From Vitellaria paradoxa (lineage: Eukaryota > Streptophyta > Magnoliopsida > Ericales > Sapotaceae): a stretch of DNA of 64,000 nucleotides. The notes beneath the pieces are model-generated. The model was given only the letters and a program-made list of their open reading frames with translations. It ran no database searches and was not told the DNA's origin. Positions 23,502 through 36,421 of the stretch are shown here, one piece after another. The stretch covers positions 39,724,485-39,788,484 of the forward strand of contig CM034237.1 in NCBI GenBank assembly GCA_019916065.1, written 5' to 3'. The translations under genes and the position numbers were made by a program. The stretch's first letter is position 1. Each line of letters starts with the position of its first letter.

Positions 23502-24810
23502 AAATCATATCTCATAATTAACGTCCCAACTCTAAATGACTAAACTCTCGTCATATATATTGACTGGGAATTATCCGGTATTTTTAAAATCTCATTTTAT
23601 TATTTTTTTCAAAATCAAGGATCCCATCTATATACATGACCTGTGCCTCGACATGTCAATAATATCAGTATGACACTCTCGACCAATCAATAATCACAAT
23701 ATAAAATTAGATGATGCAACCCTAGCCTAATGCACATGATATGCTCAATCATGTCAACAAATATCCTCTTAACATAAAAATACATTCCTGTTAGGCTTAA
23801 GGATGATTTGAGATCCATTTAATCATGTAAAATCAATATCCAAGTGTCTTGAGTAACAATCAATGTTTTAAAACTCAAAACATATAAATTTTTGGAAATC
23901 TTAACATTCTATCTTCCGGACCCCTGTGCGAATAATAGGCTGTTTGGACCCTGTCTGAATAATAGTGCCTTGAAACATACAACCCTATTCAGACCCTTAT
24001 GTGGACAACTAGCTGTTTGAAACCTCGTGCGGACAATTGCGGACAATAGCGTCCAAAAATTTGGTTTCTGATTCGTCTTTAACAAACTTCAAACCATAAT
24101 ACCCCAAATCATCCATTCAAGCCATAATATCAACAATTTGTCATATATAAATAGTTGAACACTTAAACTACATGTTTTTACAGTATTTAATCGAATAATG
24201 ACTCAAATATATGCAAAATCTCCACATATATATGAATATATATACACACTTATACATATATATATAACACAAATCCTATAATACTCAACCAAACAAGCAT
24301 ATAATATGTCAAAATCATCTTAGTAATGTCTAGAACACAAATATAAGTCCCACGTACCTTGAGTCCGAAGAAAGAAGAAAAAATGAAAAGGTTTTGGTAT
24401 TGGTTTCTGAACTTCTAGCATCGATTTCTATCACTTCAAACAAAACCACGAAAAACGGACACTACCACGAGATTCACAATGTTGAATATTACTTAGATCC
24501 GCCAATCTTTCTCCTCGAAACATACTTTCTCTCTCTACTCTCTCTCTTCTTTCTTTCTCTCCATTTCCTCTCTTCTAGAAGCTGCCCTGACCACGGACGA
24601 AGAAACAAGAAAGAAAGAGAAAAGAAAGAAAGAAAAAAGAAAAGAATGTCTGGGCCTTGGCCCAGTTGTTTAACCCAATACTACTTGGGTCAAATTCGAC
24701 TCAGGAAAAATAAAATAAACCCAACTACACAAATTTAATCTTGGTCTAATTATTTTTTAGCTTAAGATAATACATAAATGGTCAAAAATAACTACCGAGT
24801 ATTATATAAA
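23502..24810 (-). mobile_element. LTR-like sequence, inverted relative of 16193-17160
   Basis: On the - strand the sequence from about 24805 leftward follows the order seen at 16193-17160. It has an ACTCGGTA...GACCATTT start, a TTGGGCCAAGG.CCAGA block, a purine-rich AAGAAAGAAAG tract, and, near 23900-24080, repeated GTCCG/TTCAGACAG words like the TTCGAATG/GTTCAGACGG words at 16960-17130. It is strongly diverged. The open frame at 24394-24738 lies in this non-coding LTR-type sequence and is not a gene. Confidence 0.4.
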
Positions 24811-26380
24811 CGTTATGCTAAGACTAGGAAAAGGCTAGTAATTTTTAGTTATGTGCAACCTTAATATAAATGCTTTTGTAAGTAATAAACGTTATATGTC
24901 AAAACTAGGAAAACGCGAGTAATTTCTAACTATATGGAATATAATTTTTTTTTAATATTTATGAGTAATAATTTTTTTGCAAGGGTGTTTAATTCATTTT
25001 TTCATTAGTAAATTTAAGAAGCTAAAGAATTTAAACATTATTATATACTATCTCTGAGAAAATAAAAATATTTTTGTAACAAAATTATTAAGAAGGATTA
25101 TGATAATATAATAAATTTTATGAGAATAATTTTAAGAAATTTTAAATTATTTTAATAAATTAATAACTTTAGTAATGAATTGATACTGCAATACAAAAAT
25201 GATAATTACAAGTGTATGATAGAGGCAGGTGGTCAATAAAGCTATATAAAACTATAAAAAAATTATATATAATAAATAAATAAATAATTCAATAAATAAT
25301 TCAATAGGGTCAAGACAAGTAACCTTACACGGCAAGTAGTGGTTTCGTCCGTCCTTCAACGAAACTCGAGTAATTTCTGATTATATGCAGCATAAACTTG
25401 ATTAATTTCTTCCCTGGATGTAAATTTAATTCAAATGCTATAATTAACGTTTAAGAGTTAAAGCAATCACATAAGTGCATAATTTGTTTTTCAAGTAACA
25501 TATTTTAAGGAGTATTTACTAATATTTATATTTTTTTGTTTATATTTAATAATTTTTATTTTTTATTTTCATATTTTTAATTGTTAATCCTCCTCCAAAA
25601 TTAAAAAATTATATTTGATAATAATAATGATTTGTTTACAGTTATAAAATATGTATTTTTATAATTTAATTTAATTTATTGAATTAAATTAATTTTATTT
25701 AATTTTTATGTTTTTAATAACAAGAAACACATTATAATGTAATTTGTTATCATTTCATCATTAAAAAAAAAGTATGAGTAATAATTACGTGTACATATTA
25801 TATTTTAAAACTCAATATATATTAATAATCTTTACATTAAAGGGTGTTTGATTTATTAAATTTCACTAAAATTATAAAAAAATTTTCAACTTTCTCCAAT
25901 CAAATTTCGTCCTGTGTTATTTTTACACTAATTTTTTTTACTATCCAAACACCCCCAACTTTGTGGGGGTGCATTTGGAGTCAAAAAATAAAATAAAATA
26001 AAAATTTTGGAAATTTTGTTGAAGTTTGGAATGTAAAAAATTATTGTGAAATGATTATTAATATTTGATTTGATATAAAATTGTTGAAAATTATATGAAG
26101 TGACACGTGACAAAATTTTAGTGGAAGATTTTGAAAAATTTTAAAATTTTGTGTAACTTTTTGTATAAATGTCAGATTAACTTTTAAAAAAGTTTGTTAA
26201 AACTCGTTGGAATGCACCATTTTAGTTTGTTCCAATGAACTTATAACTTTTTAGGATTTTTTGGAATTTAAAAAAGCTAAAACTTTTGGATTTTTTTGGA
26301 AACTTTTAAACTTTTTTTGAGGTTCCAAAGGCAACCCAAATTTTAAAATAAAAAACAAATTGTTATGTATAGCTCTTTTA
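24811..26380. other. intergenic AT-rich DNA with MITE ends
   Basis: No gene is seen. A probable short MITE lies at about 25842-25953 (GGGTGTTTGATT, inverted GGGGGTGTTTGG). The start of another (GTGGGGGTGCATTTGGAG) follows within 10 bases at 25963, so two terminal repeats lie back to back. Confidence 0.4.
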
Positions 26381-26536
26381 GGGAGTGTTTGGAAGTTTAA
26401 AAAAATTTAAAAAAATTTAACTTTTGAAGTTGATGTAATGTAAAAATAATAAGTGACACATTTTAATTAGAAAGATTTGAAAATTTTTGAAGATTTTTAA
26501 GTTTTTTTGAATTTTTTTTTACTTTCAAACGGGGTC
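26381..26536. mobile_element. short Tourist-like MITE, 156 bp
   Basis: The left end GGGAGTGTTTGGAAGT and the inverted right end GACCCCGTTTGAAAGT are imperfect inverted repeats. TTA flanks both sides (26378-26380 and 26537-26539). It is the same size class as 9127-9283 and 46282-46435. It lies about 600 bases upstream of the WRKY start codon, in its likely promoter. Confidence 0.6.
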
Positions 26537-26863
26537 TTATTACCGTTCAAAAATTTAACCTCCCACCTCCTTTTTTTTCTTCTTTATTTCTTTCTTTTTT
26601 TTCTTTTTTTTTTTTTTGTCATCTTTACAAGCAACCCAAAAAAAAAATAAATATTGAAAAAAAGAAAAAAATTCTTTTCCTCCGCAATTCTCTCCCTGAC
26701 AAGAACTCAAAAAAAAAAAAAAAAAAAACAAAACAAAAGCATGCGCGTGGAAAGAGAAAAAGCAAACAGAAAAAAAAAAAATCCATTTCCATTTGCGTAA
26801 AAATCAACAGCCAACCCGTACGAGTTACAAAGTTGACGGCGATTTTTTTATCTTATCTTTTTC

Positions 26864-26869
<6 letters not shown>

Positions 26870-26896
<27 letters not shown>

Positions 26897-27121
26897 TTCA
26901 CACACACACACACACTGGTTTCTGTGCTCTGTAATGACGAGACATAGCTTTCAAACTAACCCAAAAGGAAAAGTTTCAAACAAAAACTACACATCACTCT
27001 CTCTCTCTCTCTCTCACAAAACCCTAGCCTTCTCTCTCCGCGTTCGCCCCCAGTTCATCTTCATTCTCTCCTGAATCTATACGTACGTATACGTATGTAT
27101 GTATAGATCAGGGGTAGGGAT
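26870..27121 (+). promoter_or_regulatory. pyrimidine-rich leader of the WRKY gene with upstream ORFs
   Basis: (CT)n runs at about 26872-26896 and 26998-27014 and an (AC)n run at 26899-26913 precede the start codon, as is common in plant 5' leaders. The transcription start cannot be placed. If it lies before 26934, the leader contains a 46-codon upstream ORF (26934-27074). In any case a minimal ORF, ATG-TAT-GTA-TAG (27095-27106), ends 15 bases before the main ATG and could reduce its translation. Confidence 0.5.
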
Positions 27122-30100
27122 ATGGATGACGGGGACAGAATCGATCCAGGGGCTACCGAGTCGAGTTGGACCTTCGTTGGTGACTCCGACAGCGTTTGCT
27201 TCTTCGGGAGCGATAGAGAGAGCAGTATACTGAGCGAATTCGGCTGGAATCTTCGGCCGGAGTATAGTGGTGGCGGCGAAGTCAGTACTTTTGTGGAGTT
27301 TGATCGGCTTGGTGTGGAGGAGGAAGAAGAGAGGCCGCCAGATTTGGCGGACAACGGTCAGCACTTCTTGCCGGAGAGTCAGTGCGTTGTTGGTCCATCG
27401 TCGACGACGACGAATCCATCGCTGTCTTCGAGCTCCACCGAGGATCCGCCGGAGAAGTCGACGGCGTCCGGGGGGGCCAAACCACCAGCGGAAACAGCGT
27501 GAGTGTGGGCGTTTGATGTTGCGTGAACATTACTCCACGTCGTCCTGTGGCTATTATTGTAATAAACCAGGCTTTCCGTGGGCAAAATCACAGGCTCTGA
27601 ATCCAAAAATGCCCAAATTCTTACCTGAAATTTTTTTCTCCAAACCCTGCCATTCCGTGTCCGTACCATCTCTAGAAAGTAGAGGCATCTTCGTCATTAC
27701 CGAAAATTGTGGGGTCTGATACAGAAAATTCAGCATAGTGAGAGCGAGAGGTTTTTATTATTATAAATATTATTCATACATAGCTTTGAATTCCGCCGTT
27801 ATTGCGGCGGGAATGGCGTGGTATAACTTTTGCGGTGCTTATGCTTTTGGAAAATTTACATGAAATGATGATGGTGCATTGCATTTGTTACATGCTAAAG
27901 AAGAAAATAAAAATTAAAAAAAAAAGTGAAATACGAACAAAAGGTCAGAATATATGCGTGTAAAATTTCTTTCCTTTTTTTTTTGTTTTTTGTCTTTCAG
28001 TTCTAGATGCAGTGCATTTGGGCATCTGCATTGGTTCTCTTTTGTTTTTTGGATTAAAATGGTGGTATATATGCATATAAGCCATAAGCTCATATACTTA
28101 TGTGTACATTTATTATATCTATTATATGGGCTGGATATCTGTCTGTAAGTTGCTTGACATTATGCTTCTCTTAAACCTGCTTGGCGATACGTTTGTTCTT
28201 CCTTTCATGGTCCTTTGCTGGAAATAGATCTCTTTTGTGTGTATCAGTTCCTGGTTTACTAGTTTTAGTTTACTGGTTTGAAACCACTCAAAACTCACCC
28301 CGAAATTAAAAAGAAGAAGGTAACGAGAAAATGATCCGTACTATAACAAGTGTATGAGAGATAACTGGCTTAAATTCACTAGTTTGCCTATGATTTGGTT
28401 CTCAAATGAGATTCTGGGGTCTCTTTATATATATATATATATCTCTCTCTCTCTCTCTTGCTGGATGGGCCTGGGTTTTGGGCATTCACGTGATGATTTA
28501 TCCCTTTTTTCCCCTTCCCCCCCCCCCCTACTCTTCTGTAATGTGAGCGATGTATGCTTGCAATCCTTGCAATGGAGTTGTGTTATGCTTACCCACAAAG
28601 GAAATGGCGGCATTTCAAAGCAGACTTTTCATTTGAAAAATATTTGTAGCTATATACCAGCTTTGATGTAAGGAAAAATATTTAAAACTTACTGGAATTA
28701 TGTTTCTAGATCAGTTTCTTTATCAGTCCACTTTAAATTCTGGCCTTGTGCTATCGGCAGACTATCTACATAAGATATTATATCACATTCTGAGTGTTGG
28801 CAGTATGTTTGATCAAGCATTGATTTCCATTTTTTTCCCCTTAATCTCTCTTTTCAGTTCTTCTATCTCGAGTGTTCATCTCCTATGGTATAATTGAAAT
28901 TCTTCAATCTCCAGTGTTCATTTGCCATGGTATAATTGAAATTCTGTATTTTTCATTTCTGTGGTTTAAAGATTCAAATGGCCATTCCTACTTTCAGCTA
29001 AGCTTAATGTGTATAATTGAATCCTCTTACATATTCCTTTATTTCCTGGAAATAGAATTGACAGATATTCCACTTTTAACAAAAGCAAAATAAAATTAAG
29101 GAGCTTCTCCTTTATTATTCCCCCCCCCCCCCTTTTTTAGCTTTTTCTTTTCGAGGAGTAGTTTTCAGCAACCATGTAATGAATGAACAAACCATGTACC
29201 TAATTGAATACTCTGACAAGTGTTATACTAAAACTATTTTTATTAATCAGGTATTCAATTGTGTAGCTTGAATCCATAGAGTTGTTTTTCCTTTATGTTT
29301 TTTAATGAACTCTATTTATAATTTGGACATGCTTGGATTTTGTTTTTTTAAAATTTGTTTTCGTATCACATAGGGACAAAGCTGGAAAGAAGGGGCAGAA
29401 ACGAATTCGACAACAACGTTTTGCATTCTTGACTAAGAGCGAAGTCGATCACCTTGAAGATGGTTATCGATGGAGGAAATATGGCCAGAAAGCAGTTAAA
29501 AATAGTCCACATCCAAGGTTGGTAATCACTTTTCTTAAATAATTTTACTTTTAAAGATGAATATATCTTCATTTTAGTTTTCATTTCTAAGTCTACCACC
29601 ATCTTATATTTACCTCTGGAGAGTTCCAGAGATAATCTTGTGAGCTAAACTTCTCTTAATCCATATGCTGAAGGGTATCTATGTATGTCATTATTTTGCT
29701 TTAAAGTGGTTTAATGTCTGTTCTGGCTATTGCCTTATATTTATTTTAGCAAGGATTGAATAGCAGTCTGAATTTATCCTTCATCTTGTGTTCAATTTCT
29801 CACCCTTACACAATATCATGCTTATATTTCAGATGGATTAGTTTTTCATAGCTATAGTTTACGAATACTTCAAACTAGGTGCAGTAATCGTATTCGATAC
29901 GTATCAGATATATATAATCTTCAGATACTTTAAGATACGTGTCAGACACGTTACATGATGCGTTTTATTATTTTATCATTTTCTTTAAATATGTAATTAA
30001 GATAAATCTAAACTTAAATAGGCAGAACTTCTAAAATTATAAAATATTAGGACTTTTATTTTTTTATATTTTATATACTAAATTAGTTTTATTGTAGATG

Positions 30101-30926
30101 TTATATCTATATACATGGCTAAATATATATATATATATATAATTTATATTTCTTGATCGTACTTCTCTCGTGTCTGTATCCTTTTTTTTTTTAAATTACC
30201 GTATTTGTATCTAAATTCATATCATATTTGTATTCTATATCTATTTTTACATTTCGTATCCGTATTCATACTTCTTAGACTACAGTGTTTTATTCCTCTA
30301 ATATTAGACGTGGGTATTTCTAAGATAACTTGAAACATTTTCTTAAACAAGTTAAATCAAATATTATTTACAATCATTGGAGCTTTTTTTTTTTTTTTAA
30401 ATGAAACCAATATCACAGCAAAGATTTAGGAAATTCATATATTGCTTACCTCTAGATCGATAAATCGGAGCAACAACTGGGAAAAATGGAGACAAATAAG
30501 AAAGAGAAGAGACTAGTTAATTAATAATCACATTCTCGATCCACCATATTTTGCAGGAGTTACTATCGCTGTACAAACAGCAAATGCACAGTGAAGAAAA
30601 GGGTTGAACGCTCTTCTGAAGATCCAACTATTGTAATCACTACTTACGAAGGCAAGCATTGTCATCATACTGTTGGATTTCCAAGGGGTGGACTCATAAG
30701 TCATGATGCTACCCTTTTAAGCCAGTTGACTCCTGGTGCGGCCTCACAGCTTTATTATCCAGAAGTCCAATTTCCTCGACAAGGTCCTCTTAGCCGGCCA
30801 CAGTCACACCTGGTTTCACGTGATGCAAGAAGAGAATCTCATTTATTGCCCAGGCCAAGTCCCCAGCTTCCTATTCATGATGGCCTTCTTGGCGACATTG
30901 TTCCTCCTGAAATGCGCAATCAGTAA
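27122..30926 (+). CDS. WRKY57: WRKY transcription factor, group IIc (WRKY57-like)
   Basis: DNA-binding nuclear transcription factor that recognises W-boxes (TTGAC[C/T]). Three exons: 27122-27498, 29374-29517 and 30557-30926. Both introns are GT-AG and phase-consistent, giving 296 residues. The second intron splits the Arg codon after NSPHP, the conserved position in this part of the family. Residues 159-165 are WRKYGQK. The zinc ligands are C179, C184, H208 and H210 (C-X4-C-X23-H-X-H), which defines group IIc. A basic stretch (KKGQKRIRQ, 131-139) could be a nuclear signal. The N-terminal ILSEFGWNL, the Ser-rich [15 protein letters not shown] and the C-terminal [13 protein letters not shown] match what I recall of Arabidopsis WRKY57 (287 residues), which acts in drought tolerance and in jasmonate/auxin control of senescence. 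Those roles are carried over by homology. It has no neighbour within 20 kb. Confidence 0.95.
27499..29373 (+). other. WRKY57 intron 1 (1,875 bp)
   Basis: Donor GTGAGT, acceptor ACATAG. It contains (AT)n/(TC)n at about 28426-28459, a run of C at about 28519-28528 and another at 29121-29132. Open frames within it have no recognisable domains. The donor GTGAGT overlaps an in-frame TGA, so failure to splice would end the protein after 126 residues without a WRKY domain. Confidence 0.85.
29518..30556 (+). other. WRKY57 intron 2 (1,039 bp) with MITE-like insert
   Basis: Donor GTTGGT, acceptor TTGCAG. Between about 29873 and 30290 it holds loosely inverted sequence with many ATACGT/CGTATC words (GTATTCGATACGTATCAG on the left, TTCGTATCCGTATTCATAC on the right). 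This suggests a decayed MITE inside the intron; no target duplication was found. Confidence 0.7.
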
Positions 30927-33900
30927 CTTGGTACACACTAATTCCCATTAACTCTTCCTTTACCCCTCATTCACTTTTATCTTTTATGGGTAAATTTGTT
31001 TTATTACGACAAATAAGTTATGTCATTAAACGCTAGAATCTGTTTATAAAAACAAAATTGCTTATATCTAACCTTCTCAAATCTTACGATGCAAAAACCG
31101 TATGCATTGGACTGTCGTTTCCTTAATGAAGTTACTTCACAGCTATCATTGATGAAGATATTTAAAGATCCTAAACACTTAAGTTCATAAAAATTTAAAA
31201 TATATCAATAATTTCATTCAGAAATTTTCCAGGATTCAAGAGAATGTTTTATAGTCTTAAAGTAAATAGTTGACCATAGCAGCACAAATATACATAGCCT
31301 AAATTCTAGTCCAGGAACACGTGGTATTAGCATGTGGTCATAACGTAATAATATTCACTTTTGAAAAGGTAACTTTGGTAATGGAGTGAGTAAGAAAGCA
31401 CCAGTGTTTTCTCGTAATACATTTGGGTTCACTAGGTTAAGCCTCCTTAAACTTTCACTCTTATGCTGTGCAGAAATTATGCTAGCCATGTTCTTTTCCA
31501 AATCCTCTGATGGGAGAACGTGCAAAAGCAGCATAATAGTTGCAATTGTGTGGACTTCATATTCTTATAGCTAGTCTCAATTTTCGGCTCCTCCTTTTGA
31601 CAAAGAAGCCCACCAACATGAATGATTTGTTTAGGTACACTAGCTCTAGTCTACTTCAGCATAATTGCATTGAAGTTGGGAGAGGGCCAATATGTAGTGG
31701 AATTAATTCATTTTTAAGGATACCAGAGTTCTTTGAGTTCTATGTCTTGTAACTAGGAAAGGCTTTTAAAAATATTAAAAGATATTTCTAGAATGATGTA
31801 ACTATATCCTATATATATTTTATAAGGGTCTATGTCTAAAATAGCCTACAAAAGGGCTCTGAAATTGTCCATCAAAAATGGTCTTTTAAGTATGAAAAAA
31901 AAATTGCTCCATAAATCTATATATTCAAAAAAAAGTACTCCATAAATTCTATACATGTATTTGGAGAAAAATGCTCCATAAAAAAATTAAAAATTATATG
32001 CAAATCTTTCACCTATTTTTGTTTTCTTCAAAATTATAGCAACGTGGCCCATGTGAACTTTGATGCAATCATATATATACGGATACAAATGGTAGGGGGT
32101 TGTCTTTGATTTGATGTCTTCGGCGGTGTGCTTGTTTCCTTGCGGGCATGCATTATTATAACATTAATTGTTTAGTTCTTATTGGTTGTAAACTTATTCT
32201 CACCGTTAGTTCCAAACTAGTGCTCCTAGACTACATTATTATGTCATTTGGTTTCCTTGTCATGCTTTCTATGTAAGCATTCAAATGTTTTTTCTTTTTT
32301 TTTTTTTTTTTTAAGGATATATATAGGTTCTAATTGGGAAGTCTATTCAATAAAAGAATGATTCCCATGAATTGTTGGGGGTAAATTACCGTTTATACCA
32401 CTAACTCTTTGTAAGATTTCATTTCTTCACTTAATCTTTTAATTATAACCTAAAGTTTTAAATTATAGTAATATTCATCCTTAGCTGCTTAGTTAAAAAA
32501 TTTCTCGTTAGATATATTAATGAAAGTTTATAAAAAGTTAATATTGCAAGTATTTAAAATATTAGATTGTTAATTGTTAGAATTAAAAATTCAAATTTGA
32601 TCAAAGACTAATGTGTGCATAAATAAAATTTACCTAATTATTATTATTATTATTTTTTATAGACACATGTACCCCTTTTTGGATATAGCTATTCTATCTG
32701 AACTACCTCGAACTTCTATTCTCAACCATGTTACGTTAGCTCCATAAAGTTTGGTGAAAACTATTTTTTTTTTTTTTTCATTTGAGGGTTGACTAGAATT
32801 TTTGATTAGATAAGAGGTCAATAATAACGGTTTTTTTTAATATATATATATATGTATAAGCATAACCTATCAAAATTCACTTTTATTACAAACATAACAC
32901 TGATCTGGTACAATTTTTTTTTTTTTTATATAAAAATTCTAGTATAAAAGTTTCTCATTTACATTAGAAGAGTCCAGTGGTCCAGTTTCTTTTTAATTTA
33001 GGCAGATAAACAAGATTTACAAAGTTTATTTCCAAGTTCATTCACCCACGTTTCCATGAATTCCTCCCAGCCACAACCTTTTTGAGTTGGTAACTTTATT
33101 ACTCAAATCTAGAGAGTTCTGTAAACTGTTTTTTGAAGTGGAGCTGTTTTGAATGTCATCAATTCACTTGTCATGCACCAGATTATCTTTACCGATCTTT
33201 TCCCCATTCATGGTTGAAAGCAACTTGTCAGATCACCATTTTTGTACTCAGAATTGTCATCCTAAAGGTGGTCCTTGACTATCACAGGTGGTTAGATTTT
33301 GGGGCATATATCTGTGTCATTTTGCCGAGTAGTTGAAAAAAGCACATCTCCACATGCAATTTGAGCACTTTTTGAGGTGACCATCCCTCCTCACCACCAA
33401 TTTTCCAAAAAAGAAATCTGCCCTTGTGCTTTATAATGAATACCATATATCTTGTGCATTACACCCAAATTAACCTCTTAGAACAAAGCATACCTTCAGG
33501 TCCCCATTATCATGCTTTTGATTGTGTGTTTTACTAAAGCTATATATAAATATATACACCCTATAAATCTCTCATGGTTCAAGAACCTGAATATTCTCTA
33601 CCACCTACACTTCAAATTTATTTTGTTGGATATTTTGGGTTAGTGAAACTTATGATATATATATATATATATTTAGAGGCCATATACAAGATGGTAGTCA
33701 TCATGTTATACTATTGTCATAACCATGTTTCATCAGGAGCATTCATGGGGCTGCTGCTATATATTTTGGACCCAGATGCATGTGCGTGGTTATTTTGTTG
33801 CCCGTGAAAATCAAGTGGCTGACAAATCTCATGCAAGTACTAATGTCATTGGTGTCATTCTTGCATCGAGGTAAGATTTATTTAATTTGAACCTCTAGAA

Positions 33901-35234
33901 TTATATCTTATATTGAACCTCTATAATTATCTTATAAATATATGTATATAATTATATATTTTGTACTACTCTTTTTTAAGTGTTAGGTTTGCAGCTTTAA
34001 AGTACTCCGGAGTCACTATTTCTGTAAATCCTTCATTTTGTGAGCTACAATATATACATCTTCTTTCTATTCTAATATATGTTATAAATTGTTGAGCCCA
34101 AATAACTACTAGATTTAGATGACTCTCTGCTCTGTACGTAGTTCTCTCAACGTGTCTTTTTTTTTTGTTTTTTCAGCTGGTAATTCATAATTTATGGTTT
34201 TGTAAGCGAAGGTAAACCTTTTATTTTATTTATTTATTTATTTATTATTTTTTTTTTTTTGAGCCAGATAGAGTCACAGTTGCGTTCAATTCATTGTTTG
34301 CGTGCTTCAATCTCAGCCTATGGTTTCTTTTTCACCTTTTAACCTCTTTTTTTAACCTTTCTATCTCTTCTTGGGGCAGATGCCACCATCAACCTCACTG
34401 CTAGGGTTGCTTTGCTACTAGACACTTTTGTCTACAGCATGCATATAATAATAATTCATAAAGTCACATAGTGTGTGTGCAGTGTGTATATATGTAATAG
34501 TTAAAAGTACGAATCTTTAGCTTTTTGTCTTTGTTCTTTTTTTTTTAACATTCATGGATGAATGGAACAGGGAACTCCAGTATTGAGATACAACACTAAT
34601 TTGCTGGTTATAATAATACATGCGACCCCCGTTGGATCTCTAAAAAGTATTTTAGTAGTGTGTTGAAATGCAATTGGCCTAATATCCTTTATCACCGCAA
34701 AAGCGATAGACCTAATATTCTTTATCACTGTCCAAAGCGATAGTACCAGAAGATGTTATAATGTACTTTATGGCGCCGTGTTTTTTAAATTCTTACTAGA
34801 TTAAGTGCTATTTTTTGATCCAAAGGTTAATACAACACCTTCAAGTGCATTATAGTGACCCAAATTCATCAAATTAAAGTATTTTTAGAACATGAAGGGA
34901 AATTAATATTATGTATGCATGTTACTAAGTTTTATTTTATTTTATTTTATTTTATTTTTTTTACACTATATATGTTTTGTCAAAGGTTCTTGCTAACTTT
35001 TAGTTTCCTTTGTAAATGATAATTAAGGAGAATCTTGTCACAAAAGTAGGAGCAGAAAAAGATAAACTAAAAGAAAGAAATAACATTAATGGGTTGATAT
35101 TACTTAATTTATATATATGAAGACGTAAGTATTGAAGCATTTACCCCCCCCCCTCAAAAGAAAGTAACAATTGTGTTGGTAAGAGGACAGATAAAGTAAG
35201 AATAAAAGTCACAAAATAATCGCATAGATGAATA
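30927..35234. other. intergenic region downstream of WRKY57
   Basis: The first few hundred bases should hold the WRKY57 3' UTR. No further gene is recognised. Open frames at 31386-31752, 33133-33336 and 33574-33807 show no domains and no splice-supported neighbours. A 35-base fragment near 31088-31122 (GTATGCATTGGACTGTCG) matches the end of the foldback repeat at 35235-35372. A poly-T run lies at 32287-32312, an (ATTT)n run at about 34216-34246 and a (TTTTA)n run at about 34928-34958. Confidence 0.5.
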
Positions 35235-35372
35235 AAAGAGTAGCTTGGTGCATAAAACTCCTGTCTTGTGCAGGGTCTCGAAAAGGGTCGGACCACAAGG
35301 GTCTACTATAGTCCAACCCTTTCCAAACCCCGCCAGATAGAAATTTCGTGCATCGGACTGTCCTTTTATTAA
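35235..35372. mobile_element. foldback repeat / MITE, about 138 bp
   Basis: Nearly the whole segment is an imperfect palindrome. AAGAGTAGCTTGGTGCAT, TGCAGGGTCTCGAAAAGGG and GGACCACAAGGGTCTA on the left are mirrored by TAGTCCAACCCTTTCC, CCCCGCCAGATAG and CGTGCATCGGACTGTCC on the right. It is GC-rich compared with its surroundings. The wording resembles a common plant tRNA-related or MITE repeat. The class is uncertain and no clear target duplication was seen. Confidence 0.55.
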
Positions 35373-36421
35373 AAAAGTGAATTATATATAATGAAAAAAC
35401 CAGTTGGAGAAAGAACAACAATGGATGCAAAAGCTCCGTTTAGAAAATTGTTAGTCCCAAATTAATGGATTCTCTGCTAGATTATGTTAAAATATTAAAA
35501 GAGATAAATAACTAATTTTTTTTTAAAATGTGTAAAAAAATTTCCAATAATTTATTTCTAAAGCTATGAAGTGACTATTTCCTGAAGTAATAGAGCTATT
35601 ATAGTCCGAAAAATTTTAAATAACTATATATATATATGTTATGTTTGTGATAATTAATTTCAAATTTATTTTAGTCTAACTATCGTATTAAATTTTTTAA
35701 ATCAGTAATAAAATCTGCATTTGAATAATTCTTCGTTTAAGTTTGTATCAGTTCTCTTAATTTTACAATTATAAATACAGACGCTAACTTAAACACATGC
35801 ATGCATCAACAACATAAAAATCTATCGAAAACAATTGTGACCAATAACAGATATATATATATATATAGCCATTCAGTTAATTACTAATTTAAATATCAAA
35901 CAGTTTCTATATAATCACTGTTTAAATTCGGTTGCCCATACCCTACTACAAATAATTAAGAGAGACATCATTAAAAAACATAAGGCCAACTTATTTGGAG
36001 TGATATATATCTAATTTAAACATAATATATATATATATATATAAGATGTTTCGTTAGTTTGCCTAGCCCAATTATAACTAATGCATGCCCGCGAGTTGAA
36101 AAATCAAACTAACAAAGGATATGCTAGTTTTACTATCACTGTTAAACTACTGTTTATGTCCATCGTATTTAAAATATTATTGTTCAACAAACTATTGCTC
36201 TAACAGTTTAACTAGGAAAGAATAAGCTTTATAATGTGTTTTTTCGATCTGGATGCATACATTGTTGTGCGTGGTCCGTGTTTAATACTTTTGGGCACAT
36301 GCGCACGCATATATTATATTAAATATATATAAAGCAAGGTATAAAAGATTGCTGCTATACCACGTGATACCTAATTACTTATTATAACTGTAACACGTGA
36401 CATATAATTATAATTATTTTA
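35373..36421. other. intergenic, no gene seen
   Basis: AT-rich, with short (AT)n runs at about 35845-35866 and 36024-36043. No domains are recognisable. Confidence 0.5.

Noticed and set aside
24394..24738. 114-codon frame with Lys/Glu-rich end
   Set aside because: It covers the purine/pyrimidine-rich tract of an LTR-like repeat.
26833..26837. W-box in the WRKY57 promoter (TTGAC)
   Set aside because: The next base is G, so it does not meet TTGAC[C/T]; a 5-base match is expected by chance.
27267..27719. 150-codon + frame and several - frames over WRKY57 exon 1
   Set aside because: They are shadows of the GC-rich first exon; only the frame starting at 27122 splices in phase to the WRKY domain.
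33735..33860. Possible microRNA precursor
   Set aside because: I could not find a paired arm or a known mature microRNA sequence.
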